This document shows positions 36,124 to 45,500 of a stretch of 64,000 nt of DNA, piece after piece (positions within the stretch are counted from its first letter, which is position 1; each line of letters starts with the position of its first letter). The notes beneath the pieces were generated by a model. It saw nothing but the letters and a program-made list of their open reading frames with translations. It ran no database searches and was not told the DNA's origin. This stretch comes from CAIKXD01 sp035439485 (GTDB taxonomy: Bacteria > Bacteroidota > Bacteroidia > UBA4408). The position numbers and the translations under genes are program-made. The stretch covers positions 1 to 64,000 of the forward strand of contig DAORKI010000003.1 of assembly GCA_035439485.1 (NCBI GenBank), in the 5' to 3' direction.

Positions 36124-37053
36124 TTACTTTTTTTGATAAGTGCTAATGTGTCTCTCTTTTTTTGCTTGATATATGTCGTCTATAGTAATCATAATTCCAG
36201 TTTCTTCAACTTCACCAAAACTTTTATTTAAGGCGGTACCAAAGGTTCTCATACTTGGAGAAAGATTCATGTAAATATTAACGAGTGGTGGAATATTTTC
36301 ACCCAATGCTCTCACATTGGTATTTAATATTTTAAATGCTTCCTTATAATCAAGACCTTTAAAAAGTGCTTCTAAATTGTCGTTCGAAGTATATAATGGC
36401 AATGGATTAAAAGGCGTCATTAATTTTTCGTTATCAGGAAAGAATGTCTTCAAAAAATATAAAATCATATCTCTTGCTTCCTTGTTAAAATGAAGATACA
36501 TAGTAACTTTTCCAAAGAAATACTTTATATCGGGATTATCAACTACAATACTTCCCAATCCATCCCAAATATTATCTAATGCGAAAAGACCTTTTCTTGC
36601 ATCTACTCCTGGTTGAAATTTGGGCTGTACAAAGGATCGCCCAAGTTCAATAGTGTAAGGCATATATTTAGATAAAAACAAGTTACTAAAATTAAACATC
36701 CCTGAAGTTGCAAGTTTAGCTTCTTGCTTATTATAATCAATAACATCGCCACATCTAATAAATCTATAACCTCCAACTATTTCTTCTTCCTCTTCATTCC
36801 AAACGATGAGTTGCTTGTAACAAACTGGGTCAGTATCAAAATGATCAATATCACAATCCTTTCCCGTACCTCCGCCAGCTGCTCTAAAAGTAAGTTCTCG
36901 TAAACGTCCAATTTCAAGCATTAAATTAGGTGAGTTATGATGGGTAATAATGTAAATTTTATTATTTCCATTATTCGTATTTCTTACAAAACGTTCTAAT
37001 GTAAGTTCCTTTTTTAGTAGTGACTTATCTATTGGGCTTATGATTTGATGCAT
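36124..37053 (-). CDS. GNAT-fold N-acyltransferase (OlsB/GlsB-like, hemolysin family)
   Basis: A 309-residue protein matching the COG3176 putative hemolysin / OlsB group of GNAT enzymes that attach a fatty acyl chain to an amino-acid amine. Motifs: RLRELTFRAAGGGTGKDCDID (about residues 49-69), VGGYRFIRCGD, YTIELGRSFVQPKFQPG (about 136-152) and KYFFGKVTMY. In Bacteroides thetaiotaomicron the related gene glsB acts with a PlsC-type O-acyltransferase (glsA) to make glycine lipids; here the same two gene types are adjacent (25-base gap), so glycine or another amino-acid lipid is the likely product. The substrate amino acid is inferred, not shown. Confidence 0.82.
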   Translation of the reverse strand: MHQIISPIDKSLLKKELTLERFVRNTNNGNNKIYIITHHNSPNLMLEIGRLRELTFRAAGGGTGKDCDIDHFDTDPVCYKQLIVWNEEEEEIVGGYRFIRCGDVIDYNKQEAKLATSGMFNFSNLFLSKYMPYTIELGRSFVQPKFQPGVDARKGLFALDNIWDGLGSIVVDNPDIKYFFGKVTMYLHFNKEARDMILYFLKTFFPDNEKLMTPFNPLPLYTSNDNLEALFKGLDYKEAFKILNTNVRALGENIPPLVNIYMNLSPSMRTFGTALNKSFGEVEETGIMITIDDIYQAKKERHISTYQKK

Positions 37054-37078
37054 TGTTAATATATTTCAAAAATGAAAG

Positions 37079-37948
37079 CTAAAAATTTTGTTTGGCTAAT
37101 TTATAAACCATTTCTTTTATTTCATTGGCCCATTGTTCATCGGTTTTACTCTTATCAAAAGTACTGTATTTAATAGGCTTTCCAAAGTATATAGTAATCT
37201 TTTTGCCTTGTTGCTTATACATTTCATCCATCAAATAAAACATTTCTATATTGGCTTTAATCCCCAAACGCATGCGCCATCTTGATAAATTATAAAAAAA
37301 TTTGCTGTTACAGCCTTCTACATATACTGGGATAATATCTCTTTGGTATTGTTTTGCCTTACTGATAAAACTTTTTTTCCATTCTAAATCTTTAATAATG
37401 CCACCGTCTTGTTTTCTTGAAACTAACCCTGCAGGAAAAACTAAGGTTAATTCATCAGAGGCAAATTGAGCATTTATCATTTTTACACTCTCAATTCCGC
37501 TTTTGCCATGCTTATTTACTGGTATAAATAGTTCTTTTAAATTTTTAAAAGAAAGCAAAATGTCATTTACAATAAATCGCATATCGCGTCTTATACTACT
37601 TAATTTATGCATCATAGCTAAAGCATCTAATCCTCCAAGCGGGTGATTTGATGCTATCACAATTCCACCACTTTTTGGCACATTTTCAATCCCAATGGTT
37701 TCTATTTCAACGCCAAATTCTATAAGAACTTTTTCTATAAAATCAAAATTATATTTATTACCATGCACAGCTAAAAACGCATTTATTTGGTCTTGATGTA
37801 TAACTTTTTTAATGTAAGAAATTACAAAACCAGGAAGTGATTTAAGCAAACGTGGGTTTTTCTCAGCAATTACCTTTTCAATTTCAATAAACTTTTGCTC
37901 AGGTGCATTATCTGAAATTTCAATACTTTCTGTTTTATCTGTATTCAT
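37079..37948 (-). CDS. PlsC-family O-acyltransferase (GlsA-like)
   Basis: A 289-residue acyltransferase of the lysophosphatidic-acid acyltransferase superfamily. The catalytic motif is SNHPLGGLDALAM (about residues 103-115), with one more residue between His and Asp than the classic HX4D. The later motif FPAGLVSRKQDG (about 172-183) corresponds to the FPEG substrate-binding block, and IPVYVEGCNSKFFY follows. It is first in the operon with the GNAT enzyme, engB and the GT87 protein. Together with the GNAT enzyme it probably completes a two-step acylation of an amino acid (N- then O-linked chain), as in glycine-lipid synthesis. A -7 box lies upstream at 37965-37972. Confidence 0.82.
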   Translation of the reverse strand: MNTDKTESIEISDNAPEQKFIEIEKVIAEKNPRLLKSLPGFVISYIKKVIHQDQINAFLAVHGNKYNFDFIEKVLIEFGVEIETIGIENVPKSGGIVIASNHPLGGLDALAMMHKLSSIRRDMRFIVNDILLSFKNLKELFIPVNKHGKSGIESVKMINAQFASDELTLVFPAGLVSRKQDGGIIKDLEWKKSFISKAKQYQRDIIPVYVEGCNSKFFYNLSRWRMRLGIKANIEMFYLMDEMYKQQGKKITIYFGKPIKYSTFDKSKTDEQWANEIKEMVYKLAKQNF

Positions 37949-37964
37949 AATAATTTAAACATCA

Positions 37965-37972
37965 CAAATATA
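37965..37972 (-). promoter_or_regulatory. -7 box of the acyltransferase operon (TATATTTG)
   Basis: Exact TAnnTTTG match on the minus strand, 16 bases before the ATG at 37948. A clear -33 TTTG at the normal distance is not seen. Confidence 0.45.
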
Positions 37973-38022
37973 ACAAACTCTTTAAATTTTTATCAGTAAA
38001 AGCCTTTGTCTATTTTTTTTCA

Positions 38023-38030
38023 TAGGTTTG
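38023..38030 (+). promoter_or_regulatory. -7 box of the radical SAM gene (TAGGTTTG)
   Basis: Exact TAnnTTTG match ending 6 bases before the ATG at 38037. The only TTTG upstream (38005-38008) is 14 bases away, shorter than usual. Confidence 0.4.
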
Positions 38031-38036
38031 TAAAGT

Positions 38037-39572
38037 ATGAAGTTGAAACAAAAAGTTTTATTGTTTAACCCACGTAGTGCTAACTACAAATATCGTTTAC
38101 CAAATTCTTTATTAGCAGTGGCAGCCGCTATTGATAATCAATTTGAATGGGTAATTGTTGATGGGAATCGAGAAAATTCTCCAGAAATTAAAATTATTGA
38201 TTACCTAAATACTGGTGAGTTCGCATTTTTTGGACTAACTGTGATGCCAGGACCACAGTTAAAACAAGCCATTCCTCTTTCAAAAAAAGCAAAAGAACTT
38301 TTTCCAGAACTCACTATCATTTGGGGAGGATATTTTGCAAGCAATCAGCCTGAAACAGTTTTAAACAGTGGCTTTGTCGACTTTATTATCAACGGAATGG
38401 GCGATTTCGCTTTTCCTCAATTACTTAATTTAATAATAAAATACGGTAGAGATTTTACCGAAAAAATAGAAAGTAACCTAATACCACATAATTTGATTTA
38501 TAAAAACAATTCCAATATTGTTTTTACTCCTAAAGATGGTATTTATAATCCTGATGATTTACCTGATTTTCCATATCAAAAATTGCATGAACAATATGAT
38601 TTACCGAAATATTTAGGCAAAACTTATTTAGGTAACAAAACTATTGCCTATCATAGCAGTTTTGGCTGTCCTTTTACATGTTCGTTTTGCGCTGTTGTGC
38701 CGATTTATAATGCACGTTGGAAAGGCAAATCAGCTTCCAATATTTATCGTGAAATAAAATACTTGAAAGATAATTATGGTGGTGATAGCATTGAATTTCA
38801 TGATAATAATTTTTTTGTTTCTGAAAAAAGAACTACTGAATTTGCTGATTTAATTATGAACGAAAACATGATTTGGTGGGGAGAAGGAAGAATAGACACT
38901 ATTGATAAATATAGTGATACTTCGTTGGAAAAAATTAGAAAATCAGGTTGTAAAATGATTTTTTTTGGTGCCGAAACCGGAAACGATGAAATGCTAAAAC
39001 AAATGGATAAAGGCGGCACTCAATCGGCAGCTCAAATAAAAAAATTTGCTGCACGTATGGCGCAATTTGACATTATACCTGAATATTCATTTGTACTTGG
39101 GACTCCGGCTCAAACGGCTAAAAAAGTGATGGAACAAATTGATAAGGACATTGAATTTATCAGAGAAATCAAAGAAATTAATCCAGCCACCGAAATTATT
39201 ATTTATGTGTACAGCCCAGTTCCAACAAAAGGATCAGAGTTATATGAAAAAGTTTTAGCTTCTGGATTCCGCTTTCCAGAAAAACTAGAAGATTGGATAA
39301 ATGCTGATTGGGAAAATTTTGACTTACGCAAAAACCCACTCACTCCTTGGCTTACACCTAGTATGGTCGATAAAATAAAAAATTTTGAAACGGTTCTTAA
39401 TGGATATTATCCCACTATTACTGATATTAAAATTTCTAATTTTCAAAAAAACAGTATGCGATTGTTATCAGCCATTAGGTATAAAACAAAAATTTACCAC
39501 TTTCCGTATGAAATTAAAGCGCTTCAAAAATTTTGGTTAAATTATAGACAACCAGAAATACAAGGATTTTAA
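38037..39572 (+). CDS. B12-binding-type radical SAM protein
   Basis: A 511-residue protein with an N-terminal cobalamin-binding-like Rossmann domain (about residues 5-140, ending IINGMGDFAFPQLL) and a radical SAM barrel (about 195-420). The [4Fe-4S] motif is FGCPFTCSFCAV with cysteines at about 211, 215 and 218; IWWGEGRIDT and MIFFGAETGNDEMLKQM are the usual later strands. The B12 lower-ligand motif DxHxxG is not evident, so cobalamin may be bound base-off without His or not at all. Family members do methylations and other C-C or C-S chemistry on lipids, hopanoids and natural products. It has no biosynthetic partners; the divergent lipid acyltransferase operon is the only contextual hint. Confidence 0.87.
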   Translation: MKLKQKVLLFNPRSANYKYRLPNSLLAVAAAIDNQFEWVIVDGNRENSPEIKIIDYLNTGEFAFFGLTVMPGPQLKQAIPLSKKAKELFPELTIIWGGYFASNQPETVLNSGFVDFIINGMGDFAFPQLLNLIIKYGRDFTEKIESNLIPHNLIYKNNSNIVFTPKDGIYNPDDLPDFPYQKLHEQYDLPKYLGKTYLGNKTIAYHSSFGCPFTCSFCAVVPIYNARWKGKSASNIYREIKYLKDNYGGDSIEFHDNNFFVSEKRTTEFADLIMNENMIWWGEGRIDTIDKYSDTSLEKIRKSGCKMIFFGAETGNDEMLKQMDKGGTQSAAQIKKFAARMAQFDIIPEYSFVLGTPAQTAKKVMEQIDKDIEFIREIKEINPATEIIIYVYSPVPTKGSELYEKVLASGFRFPEKLEDWINADWENFDLRKNPLTPWLTPSMVDKIKNFETVLNGYYPTITDIKISNFQKNSMRLLSAIRYKTKIYHFPYEIKALQKFWLNYRQPEIQGF

Positions 39573-39603
39573 TGCCTTTTATAGCATCACAAATGGCAAA
39601 AAT

Positions 39604-40371
39604 TTAATCCCCATGATGGGTCAAACTTTGCTTCAATTTTTTCATAAATTCCGAAGCATAAACAAAATTATTTAACTCAACACTATTTGTGCGCATTACT
39701 TCATCTCTGTGGCCTTGCCAATTAATTTGACCCTTATATAAAAATGAAATATTATCACCTATCTCCATTACAGAATTCATATCATGGGTAATCACAATGG
39801 TGGTGATGTTGAGTTCAGAAGTTAGTTCATAAATAAGATTATCGATTAAAATGGAAGTCTTTGGGTCTAGTCCTGAATTGGGTTCATCACAAAATAAATA
39901 TTTTGGGTTCATAGAAATTGCACGTGCTATAGCTACACGTTTTTTCATTCCACCGCTTATTTCTGCAGGATATAACTTATGTGCAGTTTGAAGATTAACC
40001 CTATTAAGGCAAAAGTCAGCCCTGTCTCTTTGTTCGGCTAAACTCATATTGGTAAACATACTCAATGGGAACATCACATTTTCTTCAACAGTAAGTGAAT
40101 CGAACAAAGCTCCACCTTGAAATAACATGCCTATTTCTTTTCTAATTTCCTTGCGCTCTTCAAAATCCAAATCAATAAAATTGCGACCTTCATAATTTAT
40201 TTGACCACTATCAGCCGCAAACAAACCAACCATGGTTTTCATTAAAACAGTTTTACCTGAACCACTTTCTCCAATAATCAAATTGGTTTTCCCTTTTTCA
40301 AAAACAATATTAATATCATTTAAAACCGTTTTTCCATTAAACGATTTACAAATATTCTTTACCTCTATCAT
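39604..40371 (-). CDS. mlaF: Mla-type ABC transporter ATP-binding protein
   Basis: A 255-residue ABC ATPase: Walker A GESGSGKT (about residues 34-41), Q-loop MLFQGGALFDSLTVEENV, signature EISGGMKKRVAIARA (about 138-152) and Walker B YLFCDEPNSGLDP (about 158-170), then the H-loop ITHDM. The GGALFDSLTV..N segment is characteristic of MlaF, which powers phospholipid movement between inner and outer membranes. It overlaps the mlaE permease gene by 4 bases. No MlaD (MCE-domain) gene follows within the window, although that is the usual third component. Confidence 0.9.
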   Translation of the reverse strand: MIEVKNICKSFNGKTVLNDINIVFEKGKTNLIIGESGSGKTVLMKTMVGLFAADSGQINYEGRNFIDLDFEERKEIRKEIGMLFQGGALFDSLTVEENVMFPLSMFTNMSLAEQRDRADFCLNRVNLQTAHKLYPAEISGGMKKRVAIARAISMNPKYLFCDEPNSGLDPKTSILIDNLIYELTSELNITTIVITHDMNSVMEIGDNISFLYKGQINWQGHRDEVMRTNSVELNNFVYASEFMKKLKQSLTHHGD

Positions 40372-41108
40372 GACAATAATATTTGGGTTAGAATAAAGTT
40401 AAATAATAAAATTACTATGCTACTGTAAACTACTGCATTAGTACTGCTTTTACCAACTTCAAGTGCACCGCCTTGTGTATAATAACCATGATAAGCACTT
40501 ACTGATGTAATGATGAATGCAAAAAATAAAGTTTTTACTAAGGCATAAGTAACATTAAAAGGGCGAAAATCGTATTGAATTCCATAAATAAACTCGTAGT
40601 TGGTAACCGCACCTGTCATTTCGCCAGCAACCAAACCGCCTAACAATGCCAAAAACATACTAATAACAATTAAAAAAGGATTGATAAAAACTGCTGCCAC
40701 AATTTTAGGTAATATAAGGTAAGCTTTTGAGTTTATTCCCATAATTTCCAGCGCATCAATTTGTTCTGTAACGCGCATAGTACCAATTTCAGAAGCAATA
40801 TTTGACCCAACCTTACCTGCTAAAATTAAACTCACAATGGTAGGTGAAAATTCAAGTACAATTGAGTCGCGTGAGGCCACCCCAACAGCATAAAGAGGTA
40901 TCCAAGGACTTTCAAAGCCAAAGGCCGATTGAATGGTAATTACTGCACCCATAAAAATGGATATAATAACTACAATGCCTAGCGAACCAAGGCCTAAATT
41001 ATCGATCTCCTTTACAAACTGTTTACGATAAATACTCCATTTTTCGGGTTTGCTAAAAACCCTACTCATCATAATGTAGTAACGACCAATGTGGAAAAAC
41101 CATCTCAT
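40368..41108 (-). CDS. mlaE: MlaE-type ABC transporter permease
   Basis: A 246-residue inner-membrane protein of the MlaE/YrbE family, with about five hydrophobic segments and the family motifs VVIISIFMGAVITIQSAFGFE (near residues 41-62), LAGKVGSNIASEIGTMRVTEQIDALEIMGINS (about 96-127) and YTQGGALEVGKSSTNAVV (about 210-227). It forms the membrane channel of the lipid transporter with MlaF and an MCE protein. A -7 box (minus-strand TATTTTTG, 41124-41117) is 8 bases before the ATG. Confidence 0.92.
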   Translation of the reverse strand: MRWFFHIGRYYIMMSRVFSKPEKWSIYRKQFVKEIDNLGLGSLGIVVIISIFMGAVITIQSAFGFESPWIPLYAVGVASRDSIVLEFSPTIVSLILAGKVGSNIASEIGTMRVTEQIDALEIMGINSKAYLILPKIVAAVFINPFLIVISMFLALLGGLVAGEMTGAVTNYEFIYGIQYDFRPFNVTYALVKTLFFAFIITSVSAYHGYYTQGGALEVGKSSTNAVVYSSIVILLFNFILTQILLS

Positions 41109-41116
41109 ATATGTGC

Positions 41117-41124
41117 CAAAAATA
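41117..41124 (-). promoter_or_regulatory. -7 box of mlaEF (TATTTTTG)
   Basis: Exact TAnnTTTG match on the minus strand, 8 bases before the mlaE ATG at 41108, implying a very short leader. No clear -33 box. Confidence 0.4.
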
Positions 41125-41217
41125 ATGAAATAATTAGAGGCTTATAAATAATTTCTTCAATTTTTAACATTAATATTGAACATCACAATTTACCAAGTAT
41201 ATTTTCGTTTAAATTAT

Positions 41218-42438
41218 ATGCGTAAAATTCAGTACTTATTTTTTACTTTAATAACAGTATGCCTATGTAAAACACTCATGGCACAATGGGTTCAAGTTGC
41301 TGATTTTCCAGGGCTTGAAAGAGATGATTTGGTTGTTTTTACATGCCATGAAAAAGCGTATGCTGGCACAGGAATGCAAATTGGTTTTCAAGTAAGCAAT
41401 GACTTTTATAGCTATGATCCAATTGTAAATCATTGGGAGGTAATTGCAAACATGCCTGGAGTTGCTAGACAATATGCATTTAGTTTTTCCTTTGATAATG
41501 TAGGGTGTGTGTTTGCTGGTATTTCACAACAAGGAAATGATATAAAAGATGGTTTTCAATACTCAGCCCAAAGTGAATCATGGAATATCCTCAATGCTTA
41601 TCCAGGTGCTGGATCAAGAGGTTGTGCTGCTACCACTTTCAACAATTGCGGATACGCTGGACTTGGCAGAAGCGATGATAATTTGATGCACAATGATTGG
41701 TGGAAATTTGATTTAAATAATAATAGTTGGCAACAACTCGCAAACTTTCCTGGTGCGGAACGAAACCTAACATCATGTTTTGAAAGTAATGGATTTATTT
41801 ATATTGTTGGAGGTATTGGCACAAATGATGTTGCCTTTAATGATATATGGCAATATAATCCTGCTGATGATACGTGGCAACAAATAATTTCAGGTCCATT
41901 TCCTGCCTTTGGTGGAGCTGCTGTTTGCAAAACAAAATTTTCAGGTGTTATGTTTGGTGGCTTTGATGGTTTATCTACATTTTATAATGATGCCCTTGAA
42001 TTTGATGGTTTTAATAATTCAATTTCATTCTTAAACCCGTTTATAGGCTTTGGTATTAAAGGAGCTAAAGCATTTTCATTAAATAATGAATTTTATTTTA
42101 CTTGTGGAATCAATGAAAATAATGTTCGATTAAAAAGCACGTGGAAGTACACTCAAATTAATGCAACTAATGATCATTTTACGCCAAACATCAAATTTAC
42201 TTTAATGCCAAATCCTGCAAATGACAAATTTCAAATAACTATTGATAACTTTTCACATCATGAAAATTGCAAATATTCAATTTCAACTTTAAACAATAAT
42301 ATAATTAAGGAAGGATTTATTCATAAAAATATAAATAAAATAACAATATTTACTGATGCCATTGCAGCTGGATTTTATATCGTAAAAATTACAAGTGAAG
42401 ATATAGAAATTACCCAAAAGCTGTTAATTTTCGAGTAA
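41218..42438 (+). CDS. Kelch-repeat T9SS-exported protein
   Basis: A 406-residue protein from the ATG at 41218. The frame is open from 41176, but only the later start puts the signal peptide (MRKIQYLFFTLITVCLCKTLMAQ) at the N-terminus. The body has about five Kelch-type units (about residues 25-300; NDFYSYDPIVNHWEVIANMPG, NDWWKFDLNNNSWQQLANFPG, NDIWQYNPADDTWQQI), forming a beta propeller. A T9SS type A sorting domain ends the protein (about 325-406; LMPNPANDKFQITI, then AAGFYIVKI). Likely a surface or secreted binding protein; the ligand is unknown. It is divergent from mlaEF. Confidence 0.85.
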   Translation: MRKIQYLFFTLITVCLCKTLMAQWVQVADFPGLERDDLVVFTCHEKAYAGTGMQIGFQVSNDFYSYDPIVNHWEVIANMPGVARQYAFSFSFDNVGCVFAGISQQGNDIKDGFQYSAQSESWNILNAYPGAGSRGCAATTFNNCGYAGLGRSDDNLMHNDWWKFDLNNNSWQQLANFPGAERNLTSCFESNGFIYIVGGIGTNDVAFNDIWQYNPADDTWQQIISGPFPAFGGAAVCKTKFSGVMFGGFDGLSTFYNDALEFDGFNNSISFLNPFIGFGIKGAKAFSLNNEFYFTCGINENNVRLKSTWKYTQINATNDHFTPNIKFTLMPNPANDKFQITIDNFSHHENCKYSISTLNNNIIKEGFIHKNINKITIFTDAIAAGFYIVKITSEDIEITQKLLIFE

Positions 42439-42518
42439 ATCAATAACTCATTCGCGTTAGCTTCTTAGCAGTTATAATAGTCTTTCAAAGCTTCTCAACA
42501 ATTTTATTTTAATAAAAA

Positions 42519-42560
42519 AAAGCTCATACTGTCTAAGAAGCAAGTTTGAGCTTTAATTTT
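42519..42560 (+). terminator. Hairpin after the Kelch gene
   Basis: AAAGCTCATACT (42519-42530) pairs with AGTTTGAGCTTT (42543-42554) with one internal T-T mismatch, followed by AATTTT. Its end overlaps the -7 box of the next gene (42554-42561). Confidence 0.5.
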
Positions 42561-42561
42561 G
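42554..42561 (+). promoter_or_regulatory. -7 box of the GH3/beta-lactamase gene (TAATTTTG)
   Basis: Exact TAnnTTTG match, 11 bases before the ATG at 42573. It supports this ATG over the in-frame TTG at 42546, which lies upstream of the box inside a hairpin. Confidence 0.45.
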
Positions 42562-42572
42562 ATATTTCACGT

Positions 42573-45500
42573 ATGTTAAACATAATAAAAAATATTAAAC
42601 TTTTTTCGGTACTAATAATATTGCTATGCTCCGTTTTTTATTTAGAAAGTTGTAAAATTTTCAAGGGGAGCAAAAATAAGAAAGAAGATACATTTAAGAG
42701 TCGAAGAAAAGTGAGAAAGTCATTTAGCTTGACTTATGATTCGCTTACTACTCCTGATGCTGCACCTTCTGAGAAAAAATTTTGGGGTGAAGCAAAAATG
42801 AGTTGGGCAGATAGTGTATTTGAATCTTTAAATGAAGATGAAAAAATTGGTCAACTTTTTATGGTGGCAGCATATAGTAATCGTGACAAAAAACATATAG
42901 CTGAAATAGACTCTTTAATCCTTAATCATAAAATTGGGGGCTTAATCTTTTTTCAGGGAGGTCCGGCAAGACAAGCTATACAAACAAATCATTACCAATC
43001 TATTGCAAAAACACCCCTTTTTATGGCTATTGATGGTGAGTGGGGCTTAAATATGAGATTAGATAGTACTATTGCATATCCCAAACAAATGACACTTGGT
43101 GCTATTCAAGATAATCGCCTCATTTATGATATGGGAGTTAACATAGCAAATGAATGTAAAAGAGTTGGATTGCATATAAATTTTGCACCAGATGCCGACA
43201 TCAATAGCAATGGCTTAAATCCTGTTATTGGCTATAGAGCCTTTAGCGAAAGTAAAGTCGATGTTACTTTGAAAAGTATAATGTACATGAAAGGCATGCA
43301 GGATAATCACATAATGGCATGCGGAAAACATTTTCCTGGACATGGTGACACTGATGTTGACTCGCACGCTGATATGCCAAAAATTAATCACAGCTTTGAA
43401 AGGTTAGATAGTTTAGAATTATATCCTTTTAGAGCTCTAATCAATAAGGGCCTCAAAAGTATGATGGTTGCTCACATTGAAATTCCTAGTTTAGACACCA
43501 ACAAGAATGTAAGTGCATCAATTTCTTCTAACGTTATTAAAGGCCTACTTCAAGATTCAATGCAATTTCATGGATTAGTATTTACAGATGCACTAAATAT
43601 GAAAGGTGTGGCAAAATACTATAAATCAGGCGAATTGGAAGTAAAAGCATTAAAAGCTGGAAATGACGTTTTACTATTTAGTGAAAATATTCCCTTGGCA
43701 ATTACAGCCATAAAAGAAGCTCTAAAAACTGGAGAACTTTCTATTCATGATATCAATAAAAGTTGCAAGAAAATATTAATGGCAAAAGAATGGGCTGGTC
43801 TTGATACTCTAAAACCTGTAAAAATTTCCAATTTGGTGAATGAAATTAATAACCCAAAGTTAGAAGCATTTAACCATAAACTCTTTGATGCAGCGTTTAC
43901 TGTTTTGCAAAACAAAGAAAATATACTTCCTCTAAAAAAACTGGATACGCTACAAATTGCTACGTTATGTATAGGTGAAAAAGATTTAGGAGCATTTCAA
44001 AAAACAGTAAATTTATACGGAAGTGCAACACATTTTAATGTGAAAAATTTAACTCAAAAAACTACTATTGACACTTTAATTGAATCATTAAAAATGTTCA
44101 ATTTGGTGTTAGTAAGCCTTGAAAATATTACTAAAAAATCGGATAAAAATTTTGGAATAACACCTGAAACAATTGCCTTAATAAATAGAATTAAAGAGTG
44201 TAGTAAAGTAGTGATAAATTTGCCTGGAAACCCGTATTCATTGTTAAAGTTTGACAATATTGAAAATATTGATGGCATAGTTTTAACATACGAACGCAAT
44301 GCATACACCCTGCAAAAAGCAGCAGAACTCATTTTTGGAGGTATTGACTCTCCTGGTAGATTACCAGTAAGCGTAATTGGAAAATATAAGGCAGGAGACG
44401 GCATGAACCTTGGAGCTCCAATAAGAATGTCCTATGTATCTCCCGAAGACCTAGGAATCAGCAGCTCAATTCTTCAAAAAGTGGATAGTTTAGCTGATGC
44501 CGCAATAGCTGAAAAGGCTACTCCAGGCTGTCAAATATTGGCAGCAAAAGATGGCAAAGTTTTTTATCATAAAGCATTTGGGAAATACAGTTATGAAAAG
44601 CCAGAAAATGTAGATATAAATACAATTTATGATATTGCATCGGTAACAAAAATTACTGCCACACTTTTTGCCACCATGCAATTGTTCGATTTAAGAAAAT
44701 TTAATCCTGAACAAACACTTAAAGATGTGTTACCCACTAGCTTAAATACAAACAAGTCCGATTTAATAATTAAAGATATTTTAACCCATCAAGCTGGACT
44801 TAAACCTTTCATACCCTTCTATGAAAAAACAATCAATGATGGAAAATTATCTCCTAAAATATATAGCCATTCAAAAAATAAAATATTCAATATTCAAATA
44901 GCCGACAGTTTATTTATTAATGCAAATTATAGTGACAGTATTTATTCGCAGGTTTGGAATTCATCAATTAAACCATCTGGAAAGTATGTGTATAGTGATT
45001 TAGGTTTTTATCTTACAAAAATGATGTGTGAGTATTTGAGCAATAGAAGTCTAGATCAATACATGAGACCTATTTATCGTAAATTAGGGGCAAATTCAAC
45101 GGGATATTTACCTTTAGAACGCTTCTCCAAAAAAATAATCGCACCTACCGAAGAGGATAAAATATTTAGAAAACAAATTTTACAGGGTTATGTACACGAC
45201 CCAGGAGCAGCCATGCTTGGTGGAATTGCTGGTCATGCAGGTGTTTTCAGTAACGCCAATGATTTAGCAAAAATAATGCAGATGTATATAAATAAAGGCA
45301 GTTATGGTGCAGAACAATTCATAACCACTTCAACTGTAAACTACTTTACATCTTGCATAGCCTGCCCTGAAGGTAACAGAAGAGGTTTAGGATTTGATAA
45401 ACCTGAACCAGATAAAACAAAAGAAGGTCCAACCTGCGAAGCTGCTTCCCTAAAAAGTTTTGGACATACTGGATTTACAGGCACATACGCATGGGCCGAT

